Source: Pollenia angustigena (lineage: Eukaryota > Arthropoda > Insecta > Diptera > Polleniidae). Taken from it: DNA of 64,000 bases. The stretch spans positions 240,001,803 to 240,065,802 of the forward strand of contig OV884059.1 of assembly GCA_930367215.1 (NCBI GenBank), written 5' to 3'. Position 1 is the first letter of the stretch, and each line of letters opens with the position of its first letter. Positions 44,041-55,209 of this stretch are shown here, in pieces. The translations under genes were made by a program, and so were the position numbers. The notes beneath the pieces are model-generated. The model worked only from the letters and a program-made list of their open reading frames with translations, had not been told where the DNA came from and ran no database searches.

Positions 44041-44985
44041 TTGTATCGATTTGAGCATATTGAAATAAGCAGATAGCACTTTTTGAACCAAAATACCAAA
44101 ATAACAATGAGCTGTAATGAAACTATTTGAGACTTTAGTTTAAGTTATACGAATTTTTATTAAAATAATTAGTAAAATTAAAAGAAAGGCGTAATCATGT
44201 TAACAGTACCCGAAATTAAGTTAAAATTGTACACTAACGTTTATTGAAAAGCAATAAATAATTAAACTTGTTCCTCATATTTTAAATTGTCACAAAAATA
44301 ATGATATTCTTGCGAAATAGCAGACTTCAATGCTTTGAAATTCATCAGTTTGATGAGCTGAAAAGAACGCGGGCCAGATTGTAAGGGGTTTTGCTTCTAT
44401 TTATATGATCGCTGCACAGTGTTGGAAATTGGAAAAAAATGGGAATAATTCTATATTTTATAAACGGTTGGTCCGATTGGAATGCAGTCGAGTTTAAGTC
44501 TTGGATTTGAGTTCTATAGACTTAGCAGGAGAGGTGGTATACACAGAAAATATTATTGGAGAATTAGTTTCAAACAAACGCTTGTTTGCAAATTTTTTTG
44601 ATTTCTACAAATTTTTTTACTGATTCAATTAATATTTTTGTTTGATTTTTATTTAACCAATAAAAATGTTGACAATTATTCAGAAATATAATGCGTTACT
44701 GGTTTAAAAAAACCAAATCCCGTATTCAATTTTTTCAAACTGTTTACTTAAATACAAATACAAAAATAGAATGATGACGAAAAACATAGCGAGTCGGTGT
44801 GTCGCCGTTTTTGATTACATTTCTACTTCATTAGCAAAGGAAAGGATGCAGCAACAGTAAGTGATGAAGCATTGTGTGTATAAATAAGACTTCGTTCAAA
44901 AATTATTCCAACAAGAAATGTGCTTGCTTCTGTGCGCGTCATTGCTTGTGCAAAAAAAATTTTCTTTGATTCAGCAAAATTACTT
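44041..44985. other. no recognisable feature
   Basis: AT-rich DNA upstream of the decayed coding repeat; could contain further unreadable parts of it. Confidence 0.35.
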
Positions 44986-44989
44986 GTTT

Positions 44990-45393
44990 GAAATTTATAC
45001 ACTCAAAATATTATGTAGTTAAATCCAAACGAAAATTCATTTGAAACAAATTAAAATTCATTTAAAAAACGGATCATTTACATTTCATTTAAAACAAATG
45101 ATTTTTTCAGTAATTTCTAAGTTTTTTATTTATTGAACATCATATTCGTTAAAATTGAATAGTTTTTACTTTTAAAAAATATATTTTAACCGATAAAAAT
45201 CAAACAAATTAACAAAAAAAAATACGGAAAACATTATTTTTTGGTAGTTTGTTTTTTTAATAACAAACATAAATGTTGAAAAATAAATTTATTCGTAAAA
45301 TAACTATATTTTTATTCAATTTTAACAGTACCGAAAACGAATTTAATAACCTACAATCAGTTACTGTAATAATTTTATGAGTGTATGAATTTC
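44990..45393. mobile_element. possible MITE with TACACTCA ends
   Basis: Left GAAATTTATACACTCAAAAT and right complement GAAATTCATACACTCATAAA are inverted with few mismatches. A similar end (TTACTGTAAAAATATTGTGAGTGTA) occurs alone near 5412-5437. No target duplication established. Confidence 0.45.
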
Positions 45394-45612
45394 TGTAAAC
45401 TTAATGCAAATAAATTGTTAGAATATGCGATTCCAGACAAAAAATTGTTTGGTTCTACAAATTTTTTATTTATATTTTTGTTTTATGATCAATGTTATAT
45501 TTAATATTATTAATGAGGTTTTTTGTTTTCCTCACGGGCTAATATGATCAATCGTTTTTTTTACCAAATGTAATTAAAAACATTTATGGTTAATTTATTT
45601 TCTTTTCCCAAC

Positions 45613-45642
45613 GTTTCGTTCGCTTTTTTCGAACTTCATCAG
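45613..45642 (-). ncRNA. hammerhead ribozyme core in the Penelope terminal segment
   Basis: Minus strand: CTGATGA (45636-45642), one extra A, helix II GTTCG (45630-45634) with CGAAC (45618-45622) around a 7-base A-rich loop, then GAAAC (45613-45617) and GTTGGG. Hammerhead ribozymes in the terminal repeats of Penelope-like elements are established. Helix III and the cleavage site are not resolved, and the extra A beside helix II is a deviation from the textbook core. Confidence 0.7.
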
Positions 45643-45882
45643 GGGTTATTTTTATTCCATAAAAATCTAGACAATTAGATAATAATTATAATAAATTTTA
45701 GAACTTTAACAATATCACATCCTAACTTACAAATTAGGGTTTACATTTGTATTGCACTTTTTAACTATTTTTTATTAAAAACTGGACTACACGACACAGA
45801 AATAAATAAATAATTAATAAGTAAAATACAACACAAACACCGAATAAAAGTCAAACTTAATGTAAATATCACAGAACTATAA

Positions 45883-47361
45883 CTAATTATAATCATTAAT
45901 TATTGCAGCGGAGTATTGCAGTTTTGTATTGTCCTTGTCTTCTTTCGTATTCATTGTATTTTTGATTTTCTCTTGGATTCGTAAGCTTTCAAGAGTGTAA
46001 CGTTTGTTCTCTCTCCGCTCTCTGTCTAATATTTTTATATTGTCGAAGTTCATGTTGTGATTGCACTCTTTTACATGCAGAGATAGTGCCGTCGCTATTT
46101 TACCTTTTTTGACGTCTGTTTTGTGTTCATGAATTCTCTTCTCTAACCTTCTTTTTGTTGTTCCAATGTAAACCTTATTACACCTTTCCCTTTCGTTTCC
46201 GTCACATTTTATTTCATAAACCACATTATCTATTTTACATATGTCCAGTTTGGTTTTTTTATATGTAAACAAATGCCTTAGTGTCTTGTTTGATTTATGT
46301 GCAATTGTTGTTGTTTTTTCCGTGATCAAGTTCTTTAATGTTCTTGTCTCCGTTAGTTTTGGGATGTATGGTACACTGTAAAAATATTTTTCTGTTTCCG
46401 ATTCTTTCCTTTTCTCAAGATTTTTGCTTTTTAGAATTTTATTTATTAATGAATTTGTTAAGTGTGTTGGATAATTGTTCATAGTCAAGATATTTTTTAT
46501 TTTGCATATATTTTTCTTTTTAAATTTTTCGTCGCTGATATGCAGTACTTTCTTTATTAGATTTGTCGCTGTGTTCGTTTTCATTTTCAATGGTTGTGTG
46601 GAATTGAAATTGATCATTCTTCCTGATGACGTTGGTTTTGTGTACCAGTCAGTTGTTATTCTACCGTTTTCTCGGATAATGTTGATGTCCAAATATGGTA
46701 TTGTCATGTTCTTTTCACGTTCGATAGTAAAACGGATCTTATTGTGGTAAGAATTAAGCGTTTTTAGAATTATTTCCTCGTCAGATTTTCTTATGATTGC
46801 AAAAAGGTCATCTACATATTTTGTTATAAACTTGATTTCTATATTCTTCGATCTGAGTTCGTCTATTGCATCGTCGAGTAGTGCGTCCAGTACTATATCA
46901 GCAATTGTTGGCGATAGAGGGTTTCCCATTGGCATACCATATAATTGATGGTAAAATTTGTTGTCAAATGTGAGATAATTGTTGTCAGTTAAACAGAATT
47001 GTAGAATCGTTAAGAATTTTCTTTTTGGTATTGTAGTATGTCCCTTTAGGATTTCCCATTTTCCCAATATGTTTTTTATTGCCAGGTGAACCGGAATGTT
47101 GGTGAATAATGATACCACGTCGAAGGAAACCATGACATCGTCATTTTCCAATGTTACTTCTTTAAGTTTTTGTTTAAGTTCCAATGAGTTTTGTATGTTG
47201 TAAGTTTTTGAAATGGTGTTCTTTATTATATTTCCTACATATTTTGCTAAATTGTAGCAAGGCACTCCCATTGATGAGGATATTGGCCTCAGTGGTACAT
47301 TTTCCTTATGGATTTTAGGTAAACCATATAGTTCAGGTGCCGCTGCAGCGTGTGTTGTCAA
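45883..47361 (-). pseudogene. Penelope-like reverse transcriptase / GIY-YIG endonuclease
   Basis: 492 readable codons. RT: LYGLPKIHK (residues 11-19) and PLRPI; motif A with FDVVSLFTNIP (80-90); GMPMGNPLSPTIAD (142-155); catalytic KYVDD (181-185). Linker, then the C-terminal GIY-YIG endonuclease: VVYEIKC (380-386), KVYIGTTKRRLEKRIHEH (396-413) and a downstream Glu (458). RT plus GIY-YIG is diagnostic of endonuclease-positive Penelope-like elements, which nick DNA and reverse-transcribe at the target. The first codon used is TTG directly after an in-frame TAA (47362-47364). Upstream in the same frame is ITNADKGNKTVVIYKKDY, another RT block, up to a further TAA at 47617-47619 and then more open frame. 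The true start is therefore farther upstream and lost, and the listed start is not biological. Everything after 47362 is uninterrupted. Confidence 0.92.
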
Positions 47362-47799
47362 TTAAAATTTTTCAAATTTTGTTAATAAACCTTCCTTAAA
47401 AAGTTGTATAACTAGATTATTGTTTCTCCTCTGTAAGGTTTCTGTTGGGTCTGTTTCGATTTTTTTGTACGTATTTTTGTCCTCAAGTAAATTATACATT
47501 TTTTCCATATAATCCTTTTTATATATTACCACTGTCTTGTTTCCTTTGTCTGCATTTGTTATAATTATATTATCTTTTTGTTTTCGTATAAATTTCTTTG
47601 TGTCCTCATATATGCTTTAAATAAATTTTTCCTTACTTCTGTTTTTTCGTACTTCTGTCAAGAATTCATATTTTGTTTTGTTTACAGAAGTAAGGAAAAA
47701 CATGTAAAATAAATTAAAATAGATAATCATTCAAATCAAATTTCGATCTACCAAAGGTTGAATACAATTTGGTTTAAGGATTGATGTTTGACTATTGAC

Positions 47800-48065
47800 G
47801 TCATCAGTCGTCGATGGCTGCGAGTGTTAAACGGCAAGCCCTCTGAAGAGATTGAGTGGTTGCAATCGAAACATGTAAAGGTAACCTGTCCGTAAAAAAC
47901 TCTTGGGTTCGAGTCCAGCTTCAGTCAAGAATGAAAAATTATCAGTAAATTTTAATTAATTTCATGTTGTAAAATTTTTTTCTTCATGAAGATAATTTAA
48001 TGAAAATTAAATTTGATGAACTTAAGCCTAATTAAAAATATTAAAAAATTTATTAAAATATATTT
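47800..48065 (+). repeat. tRNA-like SINE, plus-strand copy
   Basis: Head: TGGCTGCGAGTGTTAAACGG near 47814 (box A-like, Ser/Leu-tRNA type) and GGTTCGAGTCC at 47906-47916 (box B-like), about 90 bp apart. Tail: TTTCATGTTGTAAAAT, CTTCATGAAGATAATTTAAT and AAATTTGATGAACTTAAGCC, shared with the minus-strand copy at 19215-19400. This supports a Pol III-derived SINE family. It is not a functional tRNA: no acceptor stem can be closed. Confidence 0.6.
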
Positions 48066-49220
48066 AAATTTTAGCAAAATTGAATGCATTTTCATATAAG
48101 GTCCCTACAGACCTTACCGTTCAACGACCGAATAAAAAGTTACCGCTCGTCGGAGGGTTAATAAAATTTTGTGCTGGTTTGTTTTAAGCATTAATGTATT
48201 AACTTGTAAAATTTCATTAAATAATAACAAAGATTTTATTGCATAAAGTAAAATTTATCTTGTTTACAACAACTCATAAAACTATTTTTTGCAGTTTTTT
48301 TTTTTGCAAAATTTCTACAAAATTATATTATTTTATGAAATCAAGACACAATTCCCAACCCTTTGATGTATAATATGTCTACTTTGTTATAACAATTTGT
48401 ATCATTTTATTATATAAAGTAATTTTTTTTATGTAGAAAACGCTTTTTTACAACAAGAAAAAAAGTTTGTGTGTGAGATAGCACAAACAATATTTATGAA
48501 AAAAAAGTTTTGGGAAAAATTTTTTTTTCCAAATTTAAATGACAAAAAACAAAAAAAAACACATTGTTGAAAAATTGCAGATAGCACTATTTGAAAAACA
48601 ACCCTCGATATGAAGTTCTTTGGGAAGAAATAAACTAAAAGAAAAACTAAATTGTTTTTCCAATTGTGAACGAGGCTTTAGACAAAAGCTTAAATAAGAA
48701 ATTTTTGGTTAATTTATTTTTTTTTAGTTATGAAAGAACTATGTGTGTTGCCTAGTTTCATATCGTTGCCTAAAATGCAAAAGGCCGTATCTAAAATCTA
48801 AGAAATTTTACAGGAGAAGCAAAAAACTACTTAAAATGATAAATTGAAAAATTGTTTAAAACTATTATAATTTTTCTTCTGAAACCGATTAGTTGTCTTG
48901 ACAATGTAGCATATTATGCAATCTTTTGTAGATAATTGCGTTTTTTTTTAATAAAATTTCTATTTTTTTTTTTTTGTGTACATTGATTGATGCAATGCAT
49001 CATATGATTATTGAAAACACTAATTTTTACATCTTGGTTAGTTAGAGCCGTTTTCGTTTTAGGTTTCGATATGTATATTAATTTTTTTCATGTCTTACTT
49101 CATTCATCGTAAAGAGCATATTTAATGATAAAATAAAATTTTTTACATTTAGGACAAAAACAAATTATTTAAAAATTAAACAACTTTTTACATGTAGACA
49201 CTTTGTATGAGCTTTAAATA
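48066..49220. other. no recognisable feature
   Basis: AT-rich DNA with several homopolymer runs; no coding signal. Confidence 0.4.
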
Positions 49221-49225
49221 TTTAT

Positions 49226-49449
49226 GCCGGGTTTTTGAGATGTAGATTAAGCTTAAACTTAGTTTAACGTAGTCTAAAACTCGGATTATTCCGGTGAAAT
49301 GTGATTTTTGTATTATATCATTAAAGACCAAAATTTTTAGCAAAACTAAGCTGTTCCGTTAAAATTTTGTATACAAACTTGGTATTGGAGACACAAATCT
49401 GTTTTCAGATTAATTAAACCTTGTTTAACCGCGATCTCAAAAACCCAGC
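49226..49449. mobile_element. 224-bp MITE with GGGTTTTTGAGAT ends
   Basis: Left GCCGGGTTTTTGAGAT and right ATCTCAAAAACCCAGC are inverted (with one mismatch near the outer end). The arms continue weakly (GATTAAGCTTAAAC with GTTTAACCGCGATC). No target duplication fixed. Confidence 0.65.
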
Positions 49450-51120
49450 CTTAATGTGACACAATTGTTTTGCAATTAAAGTGTGTCATTTAGAAGAATT
49501 AAACTTTTGCTTTTAACATGAAAATTATAATACATAATTTGTTAAATTGCCTTTTTTATCTTTTAAAATTTTTTAATGTTGTATCCTTGTGTCAGCTGGA
49601 AGACATTTGTTTTTAATTAGATTAGATTAAGTTTAAGATAAAGCATCACACCGGTGATTTGTGTTTGCCTTAAGTGATAAACAGTTTTAAAAAGTTTTTA
49701 TAAAATGTTTTTCATTTTGTTTTTTAATTTCTTCGATGGCAGTTTAGAATTAAAGTTTAACAATTTCCAACATTTATATTACACACTAATTGCGTTCCCC
49801 TTATGTTATTTTGACAGAATATTCTCTTGTTATCCAAGCAATTATAAACATTTCTTTAACAAACATTTTCCATTTTTTTATTTTTTATTTAGGGACAAAA
49901 AAAGTTTTAATGACAATTTTCTTTTAAGCATATTCTAAGAACAAAACTTATATTTATTGATTTTTTCCTTTCTTTTTTGTTTTTCTTAATAAGATTAATA
50001 TAAATGACAATATATTTTAATTTAAAAGTAAACGAACTTAAAAAAAAAACGAAAAACTTAAGATAAATTTTACAAAGTCTGCCCCCATAAAGTATTTTAT
50101 AATTATTTAAGATTAATTACATAAAAAGAAAATAGAAAACAGCATCTCGTGTTCCAAAAGAAAAAAAAAACACCATGCTTTAATATGACAGCAAGATAAA
50201 TTGACAAGTTTTCTTGACAGAAATTGTTCGTTTAATTCAATTATTTAAGATTTTTAAACACAAAAGAAAAAAAATAAACAAACACATAGACAAAAATTTG
50301 AAGATTTCCACGTCTCTTTTGCAGTGTGAAAAAAAGCAAAACCAAAGAAATCAAACGTACACTTGAAATCAATGTCTATGTCATACATTTTAAAAAACAT
50401 CACGGGTAACGTCTTTTTAAATCAATGAATGTGTAGAACATATTTTACTTTTGACTTACAAGCTTTTTTGCTGCCAGTCCTAACTTTTTAGGGGAGAGTG
50501 TAAAATATATCCAAACTTGACGGCAAAAACCAGAAGCGTGTGAATCAGCACTGGCTTAATAGTAAATTTCAGTAATATGTTCAAATTAACTTTGTAAAAA
50601 TTTATACACACATACATACATTCATATACTTAAGTATAAATCTAAACTTAACTAAAAAATCTTTGGCATGAGGTTATAATTTTACTTTTTACCTCAATAT
50701 TTGCCTCAATTTTTGTCTTTAAGTAAAAGCCAATACTTAGGCAAACTTATAGAAATGTTTGTAGGTTTTTTCTTTAGAATAGTTTTAAGATATACCCAGC
50801 AAAAACTTCGCCTACTTTTTCAAAATGGATAGCTTCTTTCACTCATTATTTAATAGCTTTCTTCTACCTTGCACCTACTTCTATAACAACTTCTATAAGT
50901 ACTTCTGTAACTACTTTTTCTGAATGTATTTAGATATAAAAATAATGACTTACTTTTTTCGTTTTTCTGATTACTAAACACTTTATTTTTAAGGGGAAGT
51001 TTTTACTGGGTACTATTGGTGTATCATATTTTCATTGAATCATAAAGTACAACAAATAGGTGGGGCTTTTTGTGGAACAACATATTGAGACAAGTGCGTC
51101 CACGGTTATGTTGGTTCCAG
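49450..51120. other. no recognisable feature
   Basis: AT-rich DNA. The frame at 49705-49938 has no domain signature. Near 50790-50960 short CTTCTATAACAACTTCTATAA-like phrases recur. Confidence 0.4.
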
Positions 51121-51182
51121 TGTTGCCAAAACTTGGTGGGCAAAAATGGCTAAATTTACGCCAAAAAATGGCTGAAAATTAG

Positions 51183-51720
51183 CTAAAAACTTACCCTAGG
51201 CCCCATATAAACCCTACTTCCGGAAAACAGTTTAGTACGCATAAAAATCAAAAAAATGCTATCATAAAAAAGTTTGATGCTTCTCAGTTTTATAGGACTT
51301 GAAATTAAACTGTGCAATTTCGTGAAGATCGGTCCATAATTTACCCTAGGCCCCATATAAAGCCTAATCTGGAAAAATAAATAAATACGCCTAAGACCGT
51401 AGCAGATATAGATATTGCGGTAAACTTTCTTCCAGCTTAGCTTCATATGGTCAAAAAAAAAAAAATGTTATGCAATTTTGTGATATACTGTCTATAATTT
51501 ACCTTAGATCCCATTTTAGCAGCCTTCTGAAATTCACTGCAAACGCTAAAACTAATTGCACCGCTGTATTGAAATTTATGTTTTTTAATACCAGAAATCA
51601 CTCTGCAGAATTGGGGATGATTGGTTCATAGCTTACCATGGCTCCAATGTAAAGTGCCCTCCTTAAAATCATTTAGGTTTAGCTTAAAATGTTACGAATC
51701 ATGATATTTTACTCAAGCTA
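51183..51720 (+). repeat. dispersed fly repeat (TATACCCTCC family), uninterrupted internal part
   Basis: Matches 23085-23329 plus 25922-25995, with two CCCTAGGCCCCATATAAA units. At 51619-51626 it has a single GATTGGTT where the other copy has a 2.6-kb element between two GATTGGTT copies. It is broken at about 51721, where the sequence changes to TTAACCCTTATGTGAGCGAC. The family's 3' end is met again at 53991-54040. The minus-strand frame at 51183-51446 is not a gene. Confidence 0.85.
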
Positions 51721-51721
51721 G

Positions 51722-52450
51722 TTAACCCTTATGTGAGCGACAAAAAAAAAACACCTTTAACAGAGTGAAAGGGTACTCGGGTACCACACACAATAAATAC
51801 GAAAATTTTACATTATATTACAATTTATAAAAGAAAATTCATTCAACAAAATGTAGAATATTAGTTTTTGCAATGTCTAACATAAACTAGAATCGAGGAA
51901 TTTCCCATTGGCTTTGTAATTGATCGACAAATTCATCTACTTGCTACTGCTTTCATACATTACTAAGTTCGGTGAGCGCAAGAAGAAGGTTAAGTGTAAT
52001 ACATTGGCTTCTTGTTCTAAACAAGCACGCTTAGATTACACCGATACCAATGAGATACAAAACGAATGTGAACATATTCCGGACATTTGCGATATAATAT
52101 CAGAAGCATCCGATGCAGAACATATGAGATAAATAGAAGACAACGAGGATTCATATGATTCTGGCGAGAGTGAAGAAACAACTGAAGTCCATGGCAAGGA
52201 TGGTTCGCATGGGCATCTTGATCCCTATCCGGAATACCAATACATCAATAGAAATTACGGCAACGCAGAGTTCCTGCTCCTGGTATAAATATAGGAACAC
52301 CTTAGGGCATATTCAAAACTTAATTATCTATGTAGTGAGAAATTTTGCGTGAAAGTAATAGTAATTTCAGAGTTGTCGGCAGTTGCTCCGTGTGCAAAAA
52401 AAAAAAAGAAAAACTCGGAGGGCGTACGCAAGTTGTAACGAACATTCAAT
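51722..52450 (+). pseudogene. possible piggyBac-like remnant
   Basis: TTAA at 51722-51725 is followed by CCCTTATGTGAGCGAC; piggyBac-type elements insert at TTAA and commonly begin CCCT/CCYT. Within 300 bp there is a broken coding-like stretch (51920-52300) with an acidic part DICDIISEASDAEHM and, after a stop, IEDNEDSYDSGESEE, reminiscent of the acidic N-terminal region of piggyBac transposases. No catalytic domain and no opposite end are seen. Weak call. Confidence 0.3.
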
Positions 52451-52521
52451 TCACCGTCCTACACTATTTTTTGTTTGTTTTTCGGATTTGTTCTATAGTG
52501 AAGTGTATATAAATTCCATTG

Positions 52522-53922
52522 GGCTGTAGGAAATATCGCCCAAAGAAAAATGGCCCCAAAAAAAATGAAAAATCGCCCAAATGAAGAATCGCCCAAAAGA
52601 ACATGAAAAATAACCCAAAAAGTTAAATATGAAATTTTGCCCAAAAGAAACGAAAAAGAGCCCAAAATAAAAATGAAAAATAACCCAAAAAGAAAAAACG
52701 AATTTTTTCCCAAAAAATAAAAAATTAAAAATTACCCAATTTGCAAAACAGTGTTTATTATTCATATAAATTTAGTAACTTACAAATGTAAGAGAAAAAC
52801 ATGTTTTATTATGGTCACAACCAACAAAACTATTTTTAAAGAAACTTATTTTACCATAATGTGGTTGTCGGTGACAATGATTTGGTTAAATTAAACATAA
52901 TATGGTCAACATTTTTTTAAAAATGGTTTTGTTGTTTTTTTTCTGGGTGCTTATATTAAACATATAATGAAAACACTTTTGGGCGCAAGGATTTTCTCCC
53001 CTATGTTGGTACAAATACCGGCAGCGCTTACTAAAGCGTCCCGGCATAGCCGGCCTTCGGCCGGGCGCAAGGATTTTCTACTCTATGGTATAACAAAACC
53101 CGGCTTCGCTAACTAAAGTTTCTGTGCAAAGCCGGCCTTCGGCCGGGCGCAAGGATTTTCTCCTCTATGATATAACAAAGACCGGCTTCGCTAGCTAAAG
53201 CTTCTCTGCGCAGACGGCCTTTGGGCGGCCGCTAGGATTTTTTCCTTTATGGTATAACAAGTACCGGTTTCGCTAAATAAAGCTTCTAAAATCTGCCTTG
53301 TTTCCGAACGAAGGCTGACTTCGCAGATAAGCTTTAGTTATCGAAGCCAGTATTTGTTACACCATAGAGGAGAAAATCCTTGCGCCTGGCCGAATGCCGG
53401 CTGGGCAGAGAAGCTTTAGTTAGCGAAGCCGGTTTTTGTTATACCATAGAGGAGAAAATCCTTGCCCCCAGCCAAAGGCCGGCTGTGCAGAGAATCTTTA
53501 GTTAGCGAAGCCGGTACTTGTTTTTATCAAAGAGGAAAAAATCCTTCCGCTATGCTTTCGAGTTTGTAAGCTATGCTTTCGAGTTTGTCCACGGACACTA
53601 TGACACTGGACGTTATGACATGCCACCTTTTCGCAATATGTCCCGTTCTTTTTCTAAATAAAATTTAGGAATTCGTCGTATAGTAATAATGAATCATTTA
53701 GACAAATAGTATGCCCGAAAAAATGGGCTATTTTTCATATAATATTTTTGGGTGATTTTCATTATGAAAAATTTAAAAATTTAAAAAACGAAAAATCACC
53801 CAATAGTAACGAAAAATAGCCCAACAATTTTGGGTCAATTTTCATATGAATTCAGGCCCAATTTGACATGGAAATTTTTTGGGCGATTTTTCATTTATTT
53901 TTTTGGGCGATTTTTCCTACAG
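52522..53922. mobile_element. GGCTGTAGG element, copy B (inverted relative to copy A)
   Basis: Starts GGCTGTAGGAAATATCGCCC and ends CGATTTTTCCTACAG. Its left arm is the reverse complement of the right arm of 23770-25253, and its right arm of that copy's left arm. A Foldback element (52790-53627) fills the middle here too. No target duplication is recognisable (flanks TTCCATTG and ACTTTTTT), so the right end may be eroded. Two minus-strand frames at 52459-52765 are motif-array translations. Confidence 0.8.
52790..53627. mobile_element. Foldback-type element, copy 4 (inside GGCTGTAGG copy B)
   Basis: Hairpin of 81-bp units around a centre near 53300 (CTGCCTTGTTTCCGAACGAA). The right end is complete (GACGTTATGACATGCCACC). 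The left end starts at AGAGAAAAACATG and lacks the outer arm, like the left end of copy 2. Relative to the surrounding element, however, it points the other way. Confidence 0.85.
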
Positions 53923-53990
53923 ACTTTTTTTTGTGCTTCCTTCAGTCTTTTGTTTGAATAAACATTATAAACGAAATATACAAAATAACT

Positions 53991-54040
53991 AAGGGTATCA
54001 AAGATTCGGCACAGCCGAATATAGCACTCTAACTTGTTTT
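53991..54040 (+). repeat. 3' end of the TATACCCTCC dispersed repeat
   Basis: GGGTATCAAAGATTCGGCAC, then AGCCGAATATAGCACTCTAA and CTTGTTTT, nearly identical to 26163-26210. Probably the tail of the copy that starts at or before 51183, displaced by later insertions. Confidence 0.75.
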
Positions 54041-54940
54041 AAATAAAATGTCACATTTTTTTGTAGAAAAGAAAACGCCACTAGTTTGCTTTAATTGAGG
54101 CATTCAACTAAGATATTCAATACATCAGCGGTCGTTTGGAAAAGTAGCTTAAGTCGACTTAATTAAAAATTGAGTTATTGCAATAAAGAAACACTAGAAA
54201 AATCCTTAATTATTAGTCATTTTTTAACATTTACTTGTGGCCTGTATTAGAGCTTTTACTAATACAAATAAAACTTCAACAAAACTGAGGATAACTGAAA
54301 ACTCCAATATTCGACATAAGCTACTTTTCCATATTGGCACAGATCTTATTTTCATAATTGATTTTATTAAAAATTCACCAGAAAATAACAATGTTGTCAT
54401 CTTCAAAATGTTTTTTGTATGTTTATTTATGCTTTGACGTTTTTTAATTGCATGACTCCATATTTTTAAATTGTTTGTGCATATACAAACTGTTCCTGGA
54501 AATAATTAAACCTTAACAATTTTATTTTTTAATAATTTAATTTATTTTTTAATTAAATTTTTTAAAAATTACAATGAAAAATTATTTTATTTACTCATTT
54601 CTAAAAGAGATTTTATTATCTTCACCTTTATGTGCTCGGGATTGTGAACTTACGTTGGCGGTCGATAGTTTACATTTGTAGCAAATATGTATTGGTATGG
54701 AAAACTATGTCTACATATCAAAAAAACATAAGAGAATGTTATACTATAATGCGTATTTGTAAAATATAATAAGGTCAAATATGCAAGCACACTAGGCTTA
54801 CCAGATCAAAATCACCAAAAAGCTTGGCATTGAACAGAAAAAGCTTGATTTTTCTTTACAGTTAATATTTCGGTTAAATTGACAAAAAAAGTTTATATTA
54901 TTTATACGTAAGTTCGTTTTTTATATAAGTTTATAATTTA
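54041..54940. other. no recognisable feature
   Basis: AT-rich DNA; opposing frames near 54224-54437 are unsupported. Confidence 0.4.
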
Positions 54941-55209
54941 TGCAATACTAGCAAACCCGGCGAACTCCGTTTCGCCACCAGATGGCTTCGTTTTATGTAA
55001 CATTTCGTCTGGTGATTAAAAGATGAAGAAAAATTTTTTTTTGTTTTATATTTGAAAAGGAAAATTTTATTTCATTTCACAACAGTAATGAATTCATTTC
55101 GATTACAAAAATGAAGTGTTATTTAGTTGAACTTCTCTAAGTAAATGAAAGTGAATCCAAAGTAAAAATACTGAATCGAAGCGTTATACGTGTCCGCAAA
55201 TTATCCGTT

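Larger units (their letters stand above)
45590..47700 (-). mobile_element. Penelope-like retroelement, 5'-truncated
   Basis: Minus-strand element with RT and GIY-YIG endonuclease (45883-47361 plus upstream parts) and, 3' of the gene, a terminal segment holding a hammerhead core (45613-45642). The readable homology begins near 47690, and the N-terminal part of the ORF is missing. An inverted short repeat (CAGAAGTAAGGAAAAA at 47685 and its complement at 47630) lies at the 5' break. No target duplication identified. Confidence 0.85.

Noticed and set aside
46475..46750. 91-residue plus-strand frame
   Set aside because: Antisense to the Penelope RT-endonuclease; no independent support.
47814..47920. 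Possible functional tRNA gene
   Set aside because: Box A- and box B-like sequences are present but no acceptor stem or complete cloverleaf can be formed; the shared tail with 19.2-19.4 kb points to a SINE.
53987..53996. Right end of a piggyBac-like element at the resumption of the dispersed repeat
   Set aside because: No TTAA and no CCCT-type inverted end is present there.
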